From: Ailanthus altissimus
Taxonomy: Eukaryota; Streptophyta; Magnoliopsida; Sapindales; Simaroubaceae
Direction: 5' to 3'
Assembly: GCA_946807835.1 (NCBI GenBank)
Contig: OX327710.1
Location: 19,704,501 to 19,768,500 of the forward strand
DNA: 64,000 bases
Under the pieces are notes generated by a model. That model was not told the origin of the DNA. It saw only the letters and a list, made by a program, of their open reading frames with translations, and searched no databases. The position numbers were made by a program, and so were the translations under genes. Each line of letters starts with the position of its first letter. The stretch's first letter is position 1. Of this stretch, positions 1 through 12,061 are shown in pieces.

Positions 1-459
1 TACTCATATAGTTTGCTTATACAGTCAATGCAATATTCATATTGCTCTTGTAATGACATTATATAGAATAAAATATAGAATTTCAGTTAACTATGAGCTT
101 AGAGAAAAATTGTTGGGTCCAAAATTTATTCAAATTATTAATAACATGATTAAATTTTGTAGACCGGAAAGTTAAGTAGATAAATATTCACCTAAATTTT
201 TTGTAGGTGAAAAATCTCTGTTACAAATTTATTATAAATAAATATATAAATTTTGGCAACAAAATTTTTACAAGGAAAAAAGAATTATAACATCCATCTT
301 TTTTAAATTTAATTATTAGATGTGGAGTTTATAAATATTGTTATATATTTATATTATTATATTTATAGTTGTCGGATCAGTTGGTAGAAATAAATGGTAG
401 AAATAAATGAATGGACGGTAGTTTTTGTTTTCTTTTTGATCGGATAAATTGATTTGATT

Positions 460-732
460 TGTGGGAGAAGAAAGAGAAGAGAAAGAAAAGAAGAAAGAGT
501 AACGGGGGGAAAAGAAAGAGAAGAAGAAGAGGAAGAAGAAAGAGGAACGGAGAGAAGAAAGAGAAGGAAAAGAAAAGAAAAAGGGGGAGAAGGGAAGAAG
601 AAAAAAAAGAACAAAAAGAAGAAGAAAGAGAGAAAGAAAGGAAGAAAATTAATAGGGAGAAGAAATCGAGAGAAAAGGACAAAAAAAAGAAGAAGAAATT
701 AACAGAGGAGAAGAAAAAAAGAAAGAAAGACT
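460..732. repeat. purine-rich (GA/AAG) low-complexity tract
   Basis: About 270 bases are almost entirely A and G on the plus strand, with AAG, GAAA and GGAGAA subrepeats. A shorter similar tract lies at about 15338-15450. CTT-rich versions occur near the end of both long solo LTRs (about 10450-10520 and 14205-14255), so some of these tracts may be part of old LTRs lying in the opposite orientation. That link is inference. Confidence 0.8.
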
Positions 733-1472
733 AGCAAGAGCCGACAGAGGGAGAGAGGGGGTGATAGAAATTATTTTCATGGGAGATATATTTTGGCGAT
801 GGAAATTATTTCTAATATTTTACAGTATTGATAGTGGGTAAACTTTAAATTTCAAATTTAAGTTAAGATTACACACTTGATTTTATTTTATAAATTTTAT
901 TTTTTTTATTTTTATCTAAATGGTTCAATTTTATAATTTAATTTTATGTTATTATATTTAGTTTATCACTGATTTATTTTTAAATAAATAAATAAATATT
1001 ATGATTTTAAAATATATATTAGCATGTTTTTGATTTTGTTAAGTGTAAAAATATTATGATCAATAGGAATATATGTGCAAAAACTATGTTTAAAAATTCT
1101 TATATCTTATTTTGTAATTATATTAAATATAGAGATTTATAATTAGAATAATTATGATCCATGACAGTATATTGTGATAGAAATATATTTAAATAATGTA
1201 CGAGATTAAAATATAAAATATAAAATATTTTAAAAGAGAGTTTTGAAACCACTAATTTGTATCATTCTCTTTTAAATAGAAATATAAGATTTAAATTTTT
1301 GAGACTTATATGTACACATATATAGGCTTTGAGATGTATGTTTGGGTGTTTTACTCTTTGAAAGTTAGTTTGCTCTATACACGAGTAAAACGAGAATATG
1401 AGATTAAATAAAGATGAATATGTCCAATACTTTATTCAATGAGTATTCCGAGTATGACAAAAAAAAATTTGA

Positions 1473-1614
1473 GTACTAGTTTAATGTGATTTTTTATATA
1501 TATAGAGTATATGATATTTTAAATAATACACATAATTTTTATGGTACTAGTTTAATGTGATTTTTTATATGTAGAGAGTATATGATATTTTAAATACTAC
1601 ACATGATTTTTATG
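1473..1614. repeat. 71-bp tandem duplication
   Basis: Two adjacent units (1473-1543 and 1544-1614) both begin GTACTAGTTTAATGTGATTT and end with TTTTTATG, differing at only a few positions. They are non-coding. Confidence 0.85.
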
Positions 1615-3202
1615 GTACTTTATATGATTCGTAATTTCAGCTATTATCTGTACACAGAGATTAAAAATATATTTTTATAGTAAGTGATTTTACATAATAA
1701 CTTTATATCCTGATTAAAGGTCAATTTATATATTTTATTATTTAAATAAAGAAATGTTATTTATGAAAGTGATATATTATGTGTATATTATATACTTTAA
1801 AAATCATTTTAATTTAAAAAAAAAAACTACATTTATTTATTGAGTCATATGACTCACTCTATTCTTATTGTTTTTTTTTCTTTAAGAGATTACAAAAATT
1901 AATCAATTTAATAAAATTAATATTAAAAAATAAGTTAAGTGATAGAACTAGAAAGTATTTACTTTTAAGTTGATGCATTTGTATAAGAGTATTTGATTTT
2001 GAAGATGTAATTATATTATTCAGATATTTAATATTATAAATATTGTTAATATTTTTATAAATTTCTAAAACTTATTAGTGAATGGATTAGATAGATGTAA
2101 GTGATGATAATTTTTTTTTTTTTTTTGTATTATGAATAAAAATGAGAAATTTGAAAATACAGGTGCAATCATGAAATATATAAAAATGTTGATTATTTGA
2201 GTTATCAGTATGGGTATGTTTGAAAAAAAAAAAAAGCCCACTTAAATTTTTAGTAGAATTTTTTATGCAATAAAAATGTATGGGGGTTATAGGCTAGAAT
2301 TTGATATTTTCCCTAAAATTTTTAGATTATAACAAAATAAATCGTTTTAATTAACTTGAATATTAGAATACTTTTTTTTAAGCGATCAATGCCTTTACTG
2401 TAAATTCGATAAGCAGTCAAAGGAAAAAAAACAATTAATTTAAGGTTTCGAATCGAGAAACTATTGAGCTCTTTATTTCGTAAAGAAGAAACTAATGCAA
2501 GTAAACTTTTCTAATTAAAATTTTGGGTGGAAAAAGATAGAACTTCAAATATGACTGTTTGACCAAGGATATTATATTAGCTTTCAGGACATTACAATTA
2601 CATTGTACTTGGAATATGGTTTGCGGTTCTCCAATTCTAAGTTTTATTATGGATGGCAAACAGACTAGATGTTTTTTCTTCTTCTTTTTTTTTTTTTTTT
2701 TTTGGAATCAATCAAACTAGATGTCGGCCTTGTCAAGATTCATTAATTATGTTTTTTTTCCTTCCTTGCTTCCTGCAATTTATTGAAATTTTTGTTCTTT
2801 CTAGAATCATAGATTGCAAGTCAATTTTTTTTTTACTACTCAAAAAGCTTAGATACATTGTACATTTTCTGCTTTTTATGATGTTGTTATGAAGATCGGA
2901 CAGATATTCGACTCTTTTGAACTTATAATATAATATAATACATGCCTGGTATCGTGGTTTACGAATCCGTAAACCTCAATCCACAACAAGTCTTTGTTTC
3001 CAGTAAACCCAACCAAATTACATCGAAAGTCAAACCAACAATAGTGTTATAAATGGGAAAATACCAAAAATACAAAATATTTAACAAACTATAAAAAATA
3101 AAAAAATTGTGCATCTAACAAACGTAATATGGTAAGTTTTTCTCCCCGAGACAATTTCTTTTAACACGATAAAAAAATGCGGAATTTGATGGCCACAGAA
3201 AG

Positions 3203-3328
3203 CAGGGGCGGAACTATGTTTAGGCCTGAAAATTATTATTTTTCCCGTTAGCCCCTAATAATTTCTGATTTTATTATTTTAACTTAAGATTTTGGCCCTT
3301 CACATTTGTAATTTTGGGTTCATCCCTG
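3203..3328. mobile_element. hAT-like MITE (tentative)
   Basis: A 126-bp non-coding segment begins CAGGGGCGGAAC and ends GTTCATCCCTG, giving imperfect terminal inverted repeats. CAGGGGCGGA-type ends are common on short non-autonomous hAT-like elements in plants. The flanking 8-mers agree at only 5 of 8 positions, so the target duplication is weak and the class is uncertain. Confidence 0.4.
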
Positions 3329-3532
3329 TTAGCAAGTCATGAGCGACACATCTTTGCAAAGTGGCATGACGCAGCATAAATAGCCTCGCAAGGATTGTTT
3401 GGCCTAGTATTGCATTGACACGGCGTAGAGCTAGGTGGCATGTGGCTAGGGACGTAATAAAAATGTTTGTCAATTGGGATAAATTTTAATTTAAATAAAA
3501 TAATAATAATTTTATTAAAATATAGTTATATC

Positions 3533-4424
3533 TGTTGAGGGAGGTAACGCTTTTTTCCCTCGTAAGGTTATGTTGAAGCGAAGAACCCAAGATTCAGTCT
3601 AGAACTCTAACCTCCTTGCGCAGCGGAATAACTTATCAATCAAGCAAAACCAACAAGAATTCAAAACAGAAAACAAAAGAGCACAACACAATCTACGTGG
3701 TTCGGCCAATCGCCTACGTCCACGGTGGATCCAAGGATCCTAGCCTCTCTTATTATAACTCCCTAGAGATTTTACAAGGAAACACAATATGAAGAACCCT
3801 CAAAAGGACCTAAACGTTTAGTGAACCCTTGCTCTACCACGAACAATGATCACCCAAACAACGGTTCCACCCTAGCGCACACAAGCACTTAGTGTCTACC
3901 CAGCTCTTTCCTTCTCTTAGAGTCTCTCTCAATGCTTGATATGAAATCAAGGGTTTACAAGTGTTTATATAGAGTATATTTTGTGTCTATTAACCCTATT
4001 CCTTGTTGGAGTAAGAGTCCACTTGTTTTGGAAGTCCAAAACTTCCCAAAACTCGAAATCCCGAATCAAAACGGACTTTTTCACGCGTTCTGGCGAAGCG
4101 GCGCTCGTCCTTGGGCGCTGCAGCGCTGGACAGAATCGCGCCCAGCGCTGCGGCGCTGAGGACCCAGCGCTGCGGCGTTGGTTTTACTGTCTTGGGCGCC
4201 TCGGCGCTGAGCCATTGGCGCCGCGGCGCTGAGCCTTGTAGCTATCTGCATTTTCTTGCTCCCTTCGCGTCTTTAAGTCCCGTTTCACTTCCCCCTTCGT
4301 GTTCCACATGTCTTAGACTTCTCTATACGTATCCCACACGTTCTAGACTTCTTGTAACTCTTCACTTTGATATTCATCTCAATTCTTGGCCAACCAAGAT
4401 TGTTGAATCACTAATTTTCCAACA
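3533..4424 (-). repeat. 3' LTR of gag-only element copy 1
   Basis: About 892 bp. It contains a minus-strand TATA box (TATATAAA, 3964-3971) and, upstream of it in element orientation, a CpG-rich GCGCTG array (about 4090-4235). Over its first roughly 390 bases it differs from the right LTR at about 14 positions by eye, so the insertion is not recent. Confidence 0.85.
4090..4235. promoter_or_regulatory. CpG-rich GCGCTG palindrome array in LTR U3
   Basis: Within AT-rich surroundings, about 145 bases are packed with GGCGCTG, CAGCGC and GCGCCGCGGCGC motifs. The array lies upstream of the element's TATA box, where an LTR enhancer would sit. The right LTR has a shorter version (about 6448-6560), and both LTRs of copy 2 have rearranged versions (about 42330-42425 and 44625-44715). 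A regulatory role is inferred from position only. Confidence 0.5.
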
Positions 4425-4491
4425 AACCCTTCCTTGATTCAAAATCTTCCAAATAAGAAGGCTTCAGGATCCGATCCATACCAATACTCTA

Positions 4492-5835
4492 TCACCTAGA
4501 GTTGAGTCCAGTTAAGTCTCCACCAAGACTTAACTTTCCCCGGGCTAGTGACTTCGGTCTCCAAAGGCATTCGTGCACCTTGCATAGGGTATGGATGCGT
4601 TGCACTCCTTTCCGACTCTCATCACCTCGGTGAGCACGGTTTAGATGTTGCCTGGTGGTCTGCATTGCCCCAACGCCCCGCGTTGGGCCACTCATGGCCA
4701 TCCCAGTAAGCACATAGAGCCCCCCATTGTGCTTCTCACCCTCAAACCCTATAGGTCCTTTCTCTACCCTCAGTTTTTCTTTTTCCGCTCTAACCGAATA
4801 CCCTTCCTCATCGAGCTTGCCTAGGGATATCAAGTTCCTCCTCAATTTAGAAACATGCCTCAGACCATGTAATTCCCTAGTTTCTCCACCTTGCATCCTC
4901 AGCCTTATGTCACCAACTCCTATGATCTCACACGTCATGTCATTTCCTATTAGAGCTTTACCTCTCTTGGCTTTATAGTTGGTAAACATCGATCTATCGG
5001 GACACATATGGACGCTGCACCCCGAATCTAGTATCCATTTGCCAGCGTACTTTTCCCTTGAGGCTACCAATGTGTCTACAACTTCGGTATCTTCCTCAGT
5101 ACCAATTGCAGTCCACCCTCCTTGACCTTTTGATTTCGGACAATCCTTCACAAAGTGTCATTCCTTATTACAAAGGAAACACCTCTTGGATCTCCTCCTT
5201 GATTGCTTGCTCTTCCTTCCTTGTACAAGCAAAACTGCTACATTCTCGGACTCCGATCTCTTTGTCAATTCTTTTGAATTCAATGATGCCTTGACATCAT
5301 TCATCGTTAAGGACTCCCTTCCATACAGTAACGTATCAACAAAACTTTCATAGCTCTTCGGCAACGAACTTAACAGGATAATGGCCTTGTCTTCATCCTC
5401 AGTCTTGATGCCCAGTTACTCAAGATTAATGACGATCTTGTTGAACTCGTCAATGTGAGCTCTCAATGAAGTTCCCTCGTGCATTGTCAGCTGATGTAAT
5501 TTCTTTTTCACAAGAAGTCTATTTGCAAGAGACTTTTTCATGTACAATGCCTCGAGTCTTTTTCATAGCCCAAAAGCGGTTTCTTCATCACCAACTTCCC
5601 TTAATACTTCGTTGCTTAATGCTAGGAATAAGGTGCTGTGAGCCTTTTTCTGAATCGTGTCCCAATCTTTTTGCCCGGACTTTGAGGTTGTCGCCTCATC
5701 ACTAGTTGAGTAGCTGGCCTCCTCTAAAGCTGAGTCTAACCCTTCATTCACTAGTAGAGCCCTAACCTTCTTCCTCCAAAGATTGAAGTCATTCATCCCA
5801 TTGAACTTCTCTATTTCTTGCTTGATTGTAGCCAT
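4492..5835 (-). pseudogene. degenerate copia gag plus protease start, copy 1
   Basis: The reading begins MATIKQEIEKFNGMNDFNLW at 5835, a typical copia gag (UBN2-type) start. It runs through LLSSLPKSYESF-type sequence to a CCHC knuckle (CFLCNKE, then a stop, then HFVKDC). It continues through the protease motif WILDSGCSVHMCPD (copia consensus WILDSGAS) into the LRRNLISLGKLDEEGY region, and ends at 4492 before integrase. At least three in-frame stops interrupt it: TGA at 5563-5565 replacing a conserved Trp, a TAA in place of a Gln, and one at the Gly of the zinc knuckle. It cannot make full-length Gag. Confidence 0.85.
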
Positions 5836-5872
5836 GGTTTAAATACCCCAGATGTGTATTATCGAACCTCTA

Positions 5873-5884
5873 GCTCTGATACCA
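5873..5884 (-). other. primer binding site (initiator tRNA-Met)
   Basis: The minus strand reads TGGTATCAGAGC three bases inside the right LTR. This is the standard plant LTR-retrotransposon primer site for the 3' end of initiator tRNA-Met, and it fixes the element's orientation as minus. Confidence 0.9.
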
Positions 5885-5887
5885 GTT

Positions 5888-6749
5888 TGTTGAGGGAGGT
5901 AACTCCCTTTTCCCTCGTGAGGTTATGTTGAAGCGAAGAACCCAAGATTCAGCCTAGAACTTTAACCTCCTTGCACAGTGGAATAACCTGTCAATCAAGC
6001 AAAACCAACAAGAATTCAAAGCAGAAAACAAAAGAGCACAACACAATCTACGTGGTTCGGCCAATCGCCTACGTCCACGGTGGATCCAAGGATCCTAGCC
6101 TCTCTTATTATAACTCCCTAGAGATTTTACAAGGAAACACAATATGAAGAACCCTCAAAATGACCTAAACGTTTAGTGAACCCTTGCTCTACCACGAACA
6201 ATGATCACCCAAACAACGGTTCCACCCTAGCACACACAAGCACTTAGTGTCTACCCAGCTCTTCCCTTCTCTTAGAGTCTCTCTCAATGCTTGATATGAA
6301 ATCAAGGGTTTACAAGTGTTTATATAGAGTATATTTCGTGCCTATTAACCCTATTCCTTGTTGGAGTAAGAGTCCACTTGTTTTGGAAGTCCAAAACGTC
6401 CCAAAACTTGAAATCCTGAATCAAAACGGACTTTTCCACGCGTTCTGGCGCTCGTCCTTGGGCGCTGCAGCGCTGGACAGAATCGCGCCCAGCGCTGCGG
6501 CGCTGGTTTTACTGTCTTGGGAGCCGCGGTGCTGAGCCATTGGCGCCGCGGCGCTGAGCCTTGTAGCTATCCGCGTGTTCTTGCTCCCTTCGCGTCTTTG
6601 AGTCCCGTTTCACTTCCCCTTTCGTATCCCACACGTCTTAGACTTCTCTATACGTATCCCATACGTTCTAGACTTCTTGTAACTCTTCACTTTAATATTC
6701 ATCTCAATTCTTGGCCAACCAAGATTGTTGAATTATCAATTTTCTAACA
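5888..6749 (-). repeat. 5' LTR of gag-only element copy 1
   Basis: 862 bp, TG..CA ends, followed by target duplication ATATC. A minus-strand TATA box lies at 6319-6326. It is about 30 bp shorter than the left LTR, mostly from loss of units in the CpG-rich array. Confidence 0.85.
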
Positions 6750-6754
6750 ATATC

Positions 6755-7800
6755 TCTTAATATTAAATATAATATTTATATAAATTATAAATAAAATTTG
6801 AGATATGTAATAAGTAAATAAAAATATCAAGTCTCACTTAGTATATTAGTAAAATATGCTATAAATATGCTAAGTGAGACTTGATATTTTTAGTTTTAAC
6901 ACTTAAATCTTAATTATTTTTTGATAGACTCTGAAATAAATAAATATTTTTAAAAAAAATTTCAAATCAAACAATTCAATCCAGTGCTACCCACGTGCTT
7001 AACAAGTATATTTCATATAGTGAGACTCTTTAAGTTCACCTCCACTTTATTTTACGGAACATTTTTATAAGTCCATAACTAATGCCCTATATACACACGT
7101 TATGGATAATACAAAATGACACATTGAACTATACAAATTTGAGGTTAATCTATATTCGTACGATCATTCCGTTATATATATCTTAAAATAGCGAAGACAT
7201 AGATCAATACCGTTAAGTCCCCTATTACTCAACTAGAAACTTAACTCCTCAATTGCTATTTTGATAAATAATATCCACAAATTCCTTTGTAATATTATTT
7301 ATGACATGGGAAACTCTTTTTCAAAATTAATGATTATAGACATAAGACTTCATGGAATATAATCTTAAAGTTAACTTACTCATATAAGCTGACGGATCCT
7401 ATATTTATACTCATCAAACTCCATAAGCATCGGACTATATCCAATAACACACAACGGTTAAAGCATGAAAATTCTTTGATATATGTGGAACCTAAATATT
7501 GTAGATCACTCACAAGCCCACCGTGGTACTTAGATCAAGGGACTACAAATATAACTCAATTCGAGAAGACCCTCCACAATAGATTTATAGGATATCTATT
7601 GAAGGTCTCTATTGAGTCTTATTCAGTATCTAGTCCTTACTGAATACTTGTATATCTATACGAGTTTTCACTAAGCTCATGATCTATTAAGATTAACCAT
7701 CTGGACGATCCAAATATATATATACACTGATCTATATAAATAAGTTCCACTCGACAGACCGTGCATCGATAGAAACATATCAACAACTTATAATTTCAAA
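6755..7800. other. non-coding, probably repeat-derived
   Basis: No ORF or recognisable domain. It starts with AT-rich DNA holding a strong hairpin (6821-6890). From about 7000 it becomes more complex and looks like a long transposon terminal repeat, but I see no partner copy in the window and cannot classify it. Confidence 0.4.
6821..6890. repeat. 27-bp inverted repeat (hairpin)
   Basis: The arm AAAATATCAAGTCTCACTTA, extended to about 6847, is mirrored by TAAGTGAGACTTGATATTTT, with one mismatch over about 27 bp and a loop of about 16 bases. It may be a MITE end or a simple palindrome. Confidence 0.75.
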
Positions 7801-7824
7801 ACATACTTACACAATGACATTTCC

Positions 7825-7930
7825 TAAAGAGACATAAGTCCCTGAAGGTAGCATGTCCCAAAAGAAATAATAGTCTTTAAAGAGACATAAGTCCCTGAAG
7901 GTAGCATGTCCCAAAAGAGATAATAGTCCT
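7825..7930 (+). repeat. 53-bp tandem duplication in copia linker
   Basis: Units 7825-7877 and 7878-7930 both begin TAAAGAGACATAAGTCCCTG and differ at only a few bases. The position, between integrase and RT, is a variable repeat-prone linker in copia elements. Confidence 0.8.
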
Positions 7931-8103
7931 GGAAGAGACATTAGCCTCAGAAGAGGTACAAGAACTAAAAATTTAAAAAAAAGTACAAATTATGTTTACA
8001 CAAGAGAAATGTGAAAACGTGATGAAATAATTGTCAACAATGTATTTTTATTTGCAGTAGCTACTAAAATTATAAATGATAATTTTGAGCCACAAACTAT
8101 TGA

Positions 8104-10819
8104 TGTCACGTCCCAGACCCAAAAGATCTGACACACGACATCACTTACATTCATTCAATAATACTTAAACATTCATTTTAATTTCTTTCAGAATTATAGC
8201 AATTGAATTATGACTAGGACAATTAGTAAACCGGAGATACGCAGAGTTTTCTCAGAGATTAACACTCTACTACGTCACCAGTAGCAACTTTGTTACCAGA
8301 AGCCCAGAATATATTCATTGCAAATTCTTACTTAAAATCAATCCATTACTACACTTGGTGAAACTTAAACTAAATCCAACCACACATAATAAAATAATAC
8401 ATAAGTATTTATTCAATAGGGACAAATCCAATATCTTATCCCACGTGTCCCCAAATGAAACACTTAGCAACCTAACAACTTAGGGAACCCAAGGAACAGC
8501 AGAAGCCTTGCCAAATCCGCTAAGTACACATGTACCTTATTTACCTGAAATCACCATAAACTATAATGAGTATAAAACTCAGTAAGCATACTAGTTTTTC
8601 ATATATCAAATACAAATACATATATGTACACAATGCATATGTATGATATGCTGTGATCAATCAAAATCATAATCTTATCAAATCACATATCATGTAAGCG
8701 CTTACACATTCTTTCAAAACACATAATAGGAATACCATCACTCAACTACTACTTAGTAGAACTTACATATCACATATCACATAATGAGCCAAATGTCACT
8801 AGTAGGTGACATACCGTATGAGAGGAATAGTACAAGTGAGGTCTTGAAATTACACATATATAATGCTCATGCCCGAAGATAAAAGCCAAACCCTCACCCT
8901 GATCATCGGTGAGTCCTCTCACATGCACCAATACGCCACCACACGAATGTGATGACTCACACTTCCTTTAGGTACCAATAGGATCCTCCTTACATACGGA
9001 ACACATAACATATACCAATCCCGAAGGAAAGACCACACATAAAGGCTCCATAAATCACATAAAATGCCTACTAAGTTAACATTGAGTTCAAGTACCCTCA
9101 AAACACAAAATATTTCTCATGGACATATTACAGTTCAAAAGCTTTCTTTGTTAAACATATCTTATTTTGAAAGCTCACTTTCAAAAACACATGTATGTCA
9201 TGTATGTCCATGCTCACATTCATAAATACATATCTTCACATTTCATATCAAAATATACTTTGACATAACATAAACATATTCTTAACTACATTTACAAAAT
9301 CATTCATAACACTTACTATGTTTATTGTGATTCCAGTAAAAAGTCTAGTATACTTACCTCTTAACACTTTCAGCTACAAGGCTTAAATCTCCTTAACCTA
9401 TCAATGGAGATTAATCCTTTCATAAGCCTCACGATTCACACAAAATACTTTAAATAGCTTACAAAATTATACACAATGCATTTATCACATCAAATTGGTC
9501 TAAATACTTGGTTTCTCAAAACCTGTCATTCTGATCACTTACACTTAACAAAATTTTCTAATAGATCAAATGATGTCCAATTACTCCAAAATCAGAATAT
9601 ATCATTCTTGATTCATATATCCTTCTTATATATGAATATTATATCAAAATTCCTACACAATCCATTCCATACATACCATCAAATCCAAACTACTAACCTG
9701 ACAAGATCAAGATACTTACTGAACAGTATTCAATCTCCCAATTTTATAAAATCATATACTAACTCAAAAATTATAAAACTATCACATAATTATTCTTAAC
9801 ACATATCTCAGTCCATGATAAATATTTTACTTCCAAATCACTGCCAAAACTATTTTAAAACTATTTTATTCCATAGCTTTAAAACTCTGTTAATCAAATA
9901 CTGTAATGAGCGGATATACTTTAGAAAATCATAACATTTCAACCACATTGATCTAAATTCTCCATTCCGAGTATATCATATTAGACATATAAACTTATCA
10001 TATTCCACAAATTCGTAATTTTTGAAGATCATTCAGTAGGACAAACATTGTTCGTCACTGTATTATACTGTTCATATAAGAAATTTCCAGAATTTTAGGG
10101 TCATTTTGGTAAATTCACAAAAATTTCAATTTCTGGAATTTTGAATCGATTAAAAGTCTCAGATGATCCTAAAAATGTCTAATTTCATATACTCAAAATT
10201 CAAAATCAGAATAGAATCACAACAATTTATAAAATTCTTGGATCAAGAGACTATTAAGCAGAAATTCCACAGTTTATCATGATTTATCAAGCTATCTTAT
10301 AGATCATCATCAATTCTCACAATATCATACGAAATACACATCAAATCCTCAATTATACATATTTTTAGAAATCAAAACTTAAAGAAATTAACTTAATTAA
10401 CACCAATAAATTGAGAAATAGTTGTAATATACCTCTTAAGATCCAAAATTCCAATTTCTTCTTCTTTTTCTTCTCCTTCTTCTCTTTCTCTCCCCTCTTT
10501 TTCTCTCTTCTCTCTCTCTAAAAGAGGTATCTCGACCAAAATGAGAGAAATGGGGTTTTAAAAGTGTATTTTTATACTAAGTGGCTAATATTTGGTATTT
10601 ACAAATTTACCCCTAAAACTTTCAAAGTATTGCAATTTGGTCCCTAAAATAAATCTAAAGTCTTGCAATTAAACCCAATGCTAATAGTATGACCTTAACC
10701 TATACAAACACTACTAATAACAATATATAAATCAAGTATCACCAACATACAAATAAAATACGTATATTTATACATTTATAAATACTTATTCTTACCAGTC
10801 GTGGATACTGGTTACTACA
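8104..10819 (+). mobile_element. solo LTR A of a long-LTR family (probably gypsy)
   Basis: A 2,716-bp segment starting TGTCACGTCCCAGACC and ending GGTTACTACA. It is flanked by a perfect 5-bp duplication ATTGA (8099-8103 and 10820-10824) and splits the copia reading frame. There are no internal domains. The left end resembles long gypsy LTRs of plants. A solo LTR produced by LTR-LTR recombination explains size, ends and duplication. Small ORFs inside (for example 9476-9799) show no homology I recognise. Confidence 0.8.
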
Positions 10820-12061
10820 ATTGATGAATGTAAAGAAAGACTTAATTGGCTCTAATAGAAATAAGAATTCAATCAAAATTTATTTCTTTAGCCAAGTGTG
10901 AAGTATTTAGACATGTAGTCCCGACACCTCAAGATGTCAAACTCATAGGATATAAATGAGTTTTTGTACAAAAACATAACGAAAACAACGAGGTCTTCAG
11001 ATACAAAGTAATACTCGTAGCTTAAGGTTTCTCACAGAGACTTGGTATTGATTTTCATGAAACTTATTCCCCTGTTATGAACTTAATTACATTTCAATTT
11101 TTGATAAGCTTGGTAGTCTCAAAAAAGCTTGATATGAATCTTATGGATGTAGTTACAGCTTACCTGTATAGGTTAATAGACACATATATTGACATAAAAG
11201 TCCCTGAAGGATTCAACATGCCTAAAGCATGTAATCACAATTTATATTCAATCAAGTTACAAAGATCTTTATATGGATTGAAACAATCTGGCGCTTGTGG
11301 TATAATCGCCTAGTCTAGTACTTGATAAAAGAATGATATATAAATTATCTAATATGTCCATGTATATTTATAAAAAAGATATATTTGGGTTTGCCATTGT
11401 GGCTACATATGTGAATGACATGAATTTGATTGGAACTCATAAAGAGCTCTTAAAGACCGCCGAATACTTAAAAAGAGAATTTGAGATGAAAGACTTAGGG
11501 AAAACTAAATATTGTCTTGACTTGCAAATCGAACACGAATTAAACAGAATCTTTATCCATCAATCTATCTATATTAAAAAGATTTTAAGAAGATTCCCCT
11601 ATGGTTGCTTTGTCTCTTAATCCCAAAAATGATCCATTTCATCTCAAGACAAATGATGAGACAATACTTGGTCTAAAAGTACTATATCTTAATGCAATTA
11701 GTGCATTATTATATCTAGCTCAATGCACTAGACGGGACATAGCTTTTACAGTATACTTATTGGCAAGATTGCACCATCTCAACGTCATTGGAATGAGGTC
11801 AAACATATATTTTGTTACCTTCGTGGAATAATATATTTGAGACTATTTTATTCCAATAAACCTATAAAAAATTTAGGTTTAATTGGTTATACAAATACTG
11901 GGTACTTATCTAATCTGCATAAAGCTTGCTCATAAACGGGATATATTTTTACTTACAATAATACAACAGTCTCATAGCGATCTAAGAAGCAAACTTTAGT
12001 TGCTACCTCCTCAAATCACTCTGAGATTTTAACACTATATGAAACAAGTAGGGAATGCATA
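10820..12061 (+). pseudogene. copia reverse transcriptase/RNase H, middle segment
   Basis: Degenerate copia RT. Recognisable stretches include MNLMDVVTAYLY, VPEGFNMPKA, LQRSLYGLKQSGA, GFAIVATYVNDMNLIGT (active-site YVDD changed to YVND), FEMKDLGKTKYCLDLQIEH, and RNase H-side ALLYLAQCTRRDIAFTV. The frame is split over at least three ORFs (11077-11313, 11333-11620, 11601-11831). It ends at ETSREC where solo LTR B inserted. It is non-functional. Confidence 0.85.

Larger units (their letters stand above)
1..3202. other. AT-rich intergenic DNA, no gene seen
   Basis: No coding region with recognisable domains is present. The stretch holds a purine-rich tract (about 460-732), a 71-bp tandem duplication (1473-1614) and a poly(T) tract flanked by direct repeats (2661-2724). 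Short ORFs inside the purine tract encode only Lys/Arg/Glu runs and are composition artefacts. The sequence resembles decayed transposon DNA but I cannot assign a family. Confidence 0.6.
3533..6749 (-). mobile_element. copia-type gag-only (TR-GAG-like) LTR retrotransposon, copy 1
   Basis: This is a complete 3.2 kb element read on the minus strand. It has two LTRs (3533-4424 and 5888-6749), both starting TGTTGAGG and ending AACA. The 5-bp duplication ATATC lies just left of the element and at 6750-6754. The internal region (4425-5887) carries a degenerate gag and the start of a protease but no integrase, reverse transcriptase or RNase H. A primer binding site matching initiator tRNA-Met lies next to the right (5') LTR and a purine tract next to the left (3') LTR. 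This layout fits non-autonomous terminal-repeat elements with only a GAG domain, which would need enzymes from a relative. Confidence 0.85.

Noticed and set aside
454..734. Overlapping ORFs on both strands in the purine tract
   Set aside because: They encode only Lys/Arg/Glu or Ser/Phe/Leu runs forced by base composition; no start context or domain.
3932..4437. ORFs of 75-108 codons running through the left LTR (similar at 6287-6747 and 42428-42631)
   Set aside because: They lie antisense inside LTRs and differ between LTR copies in the CpG array, so they are not conserved proteins.
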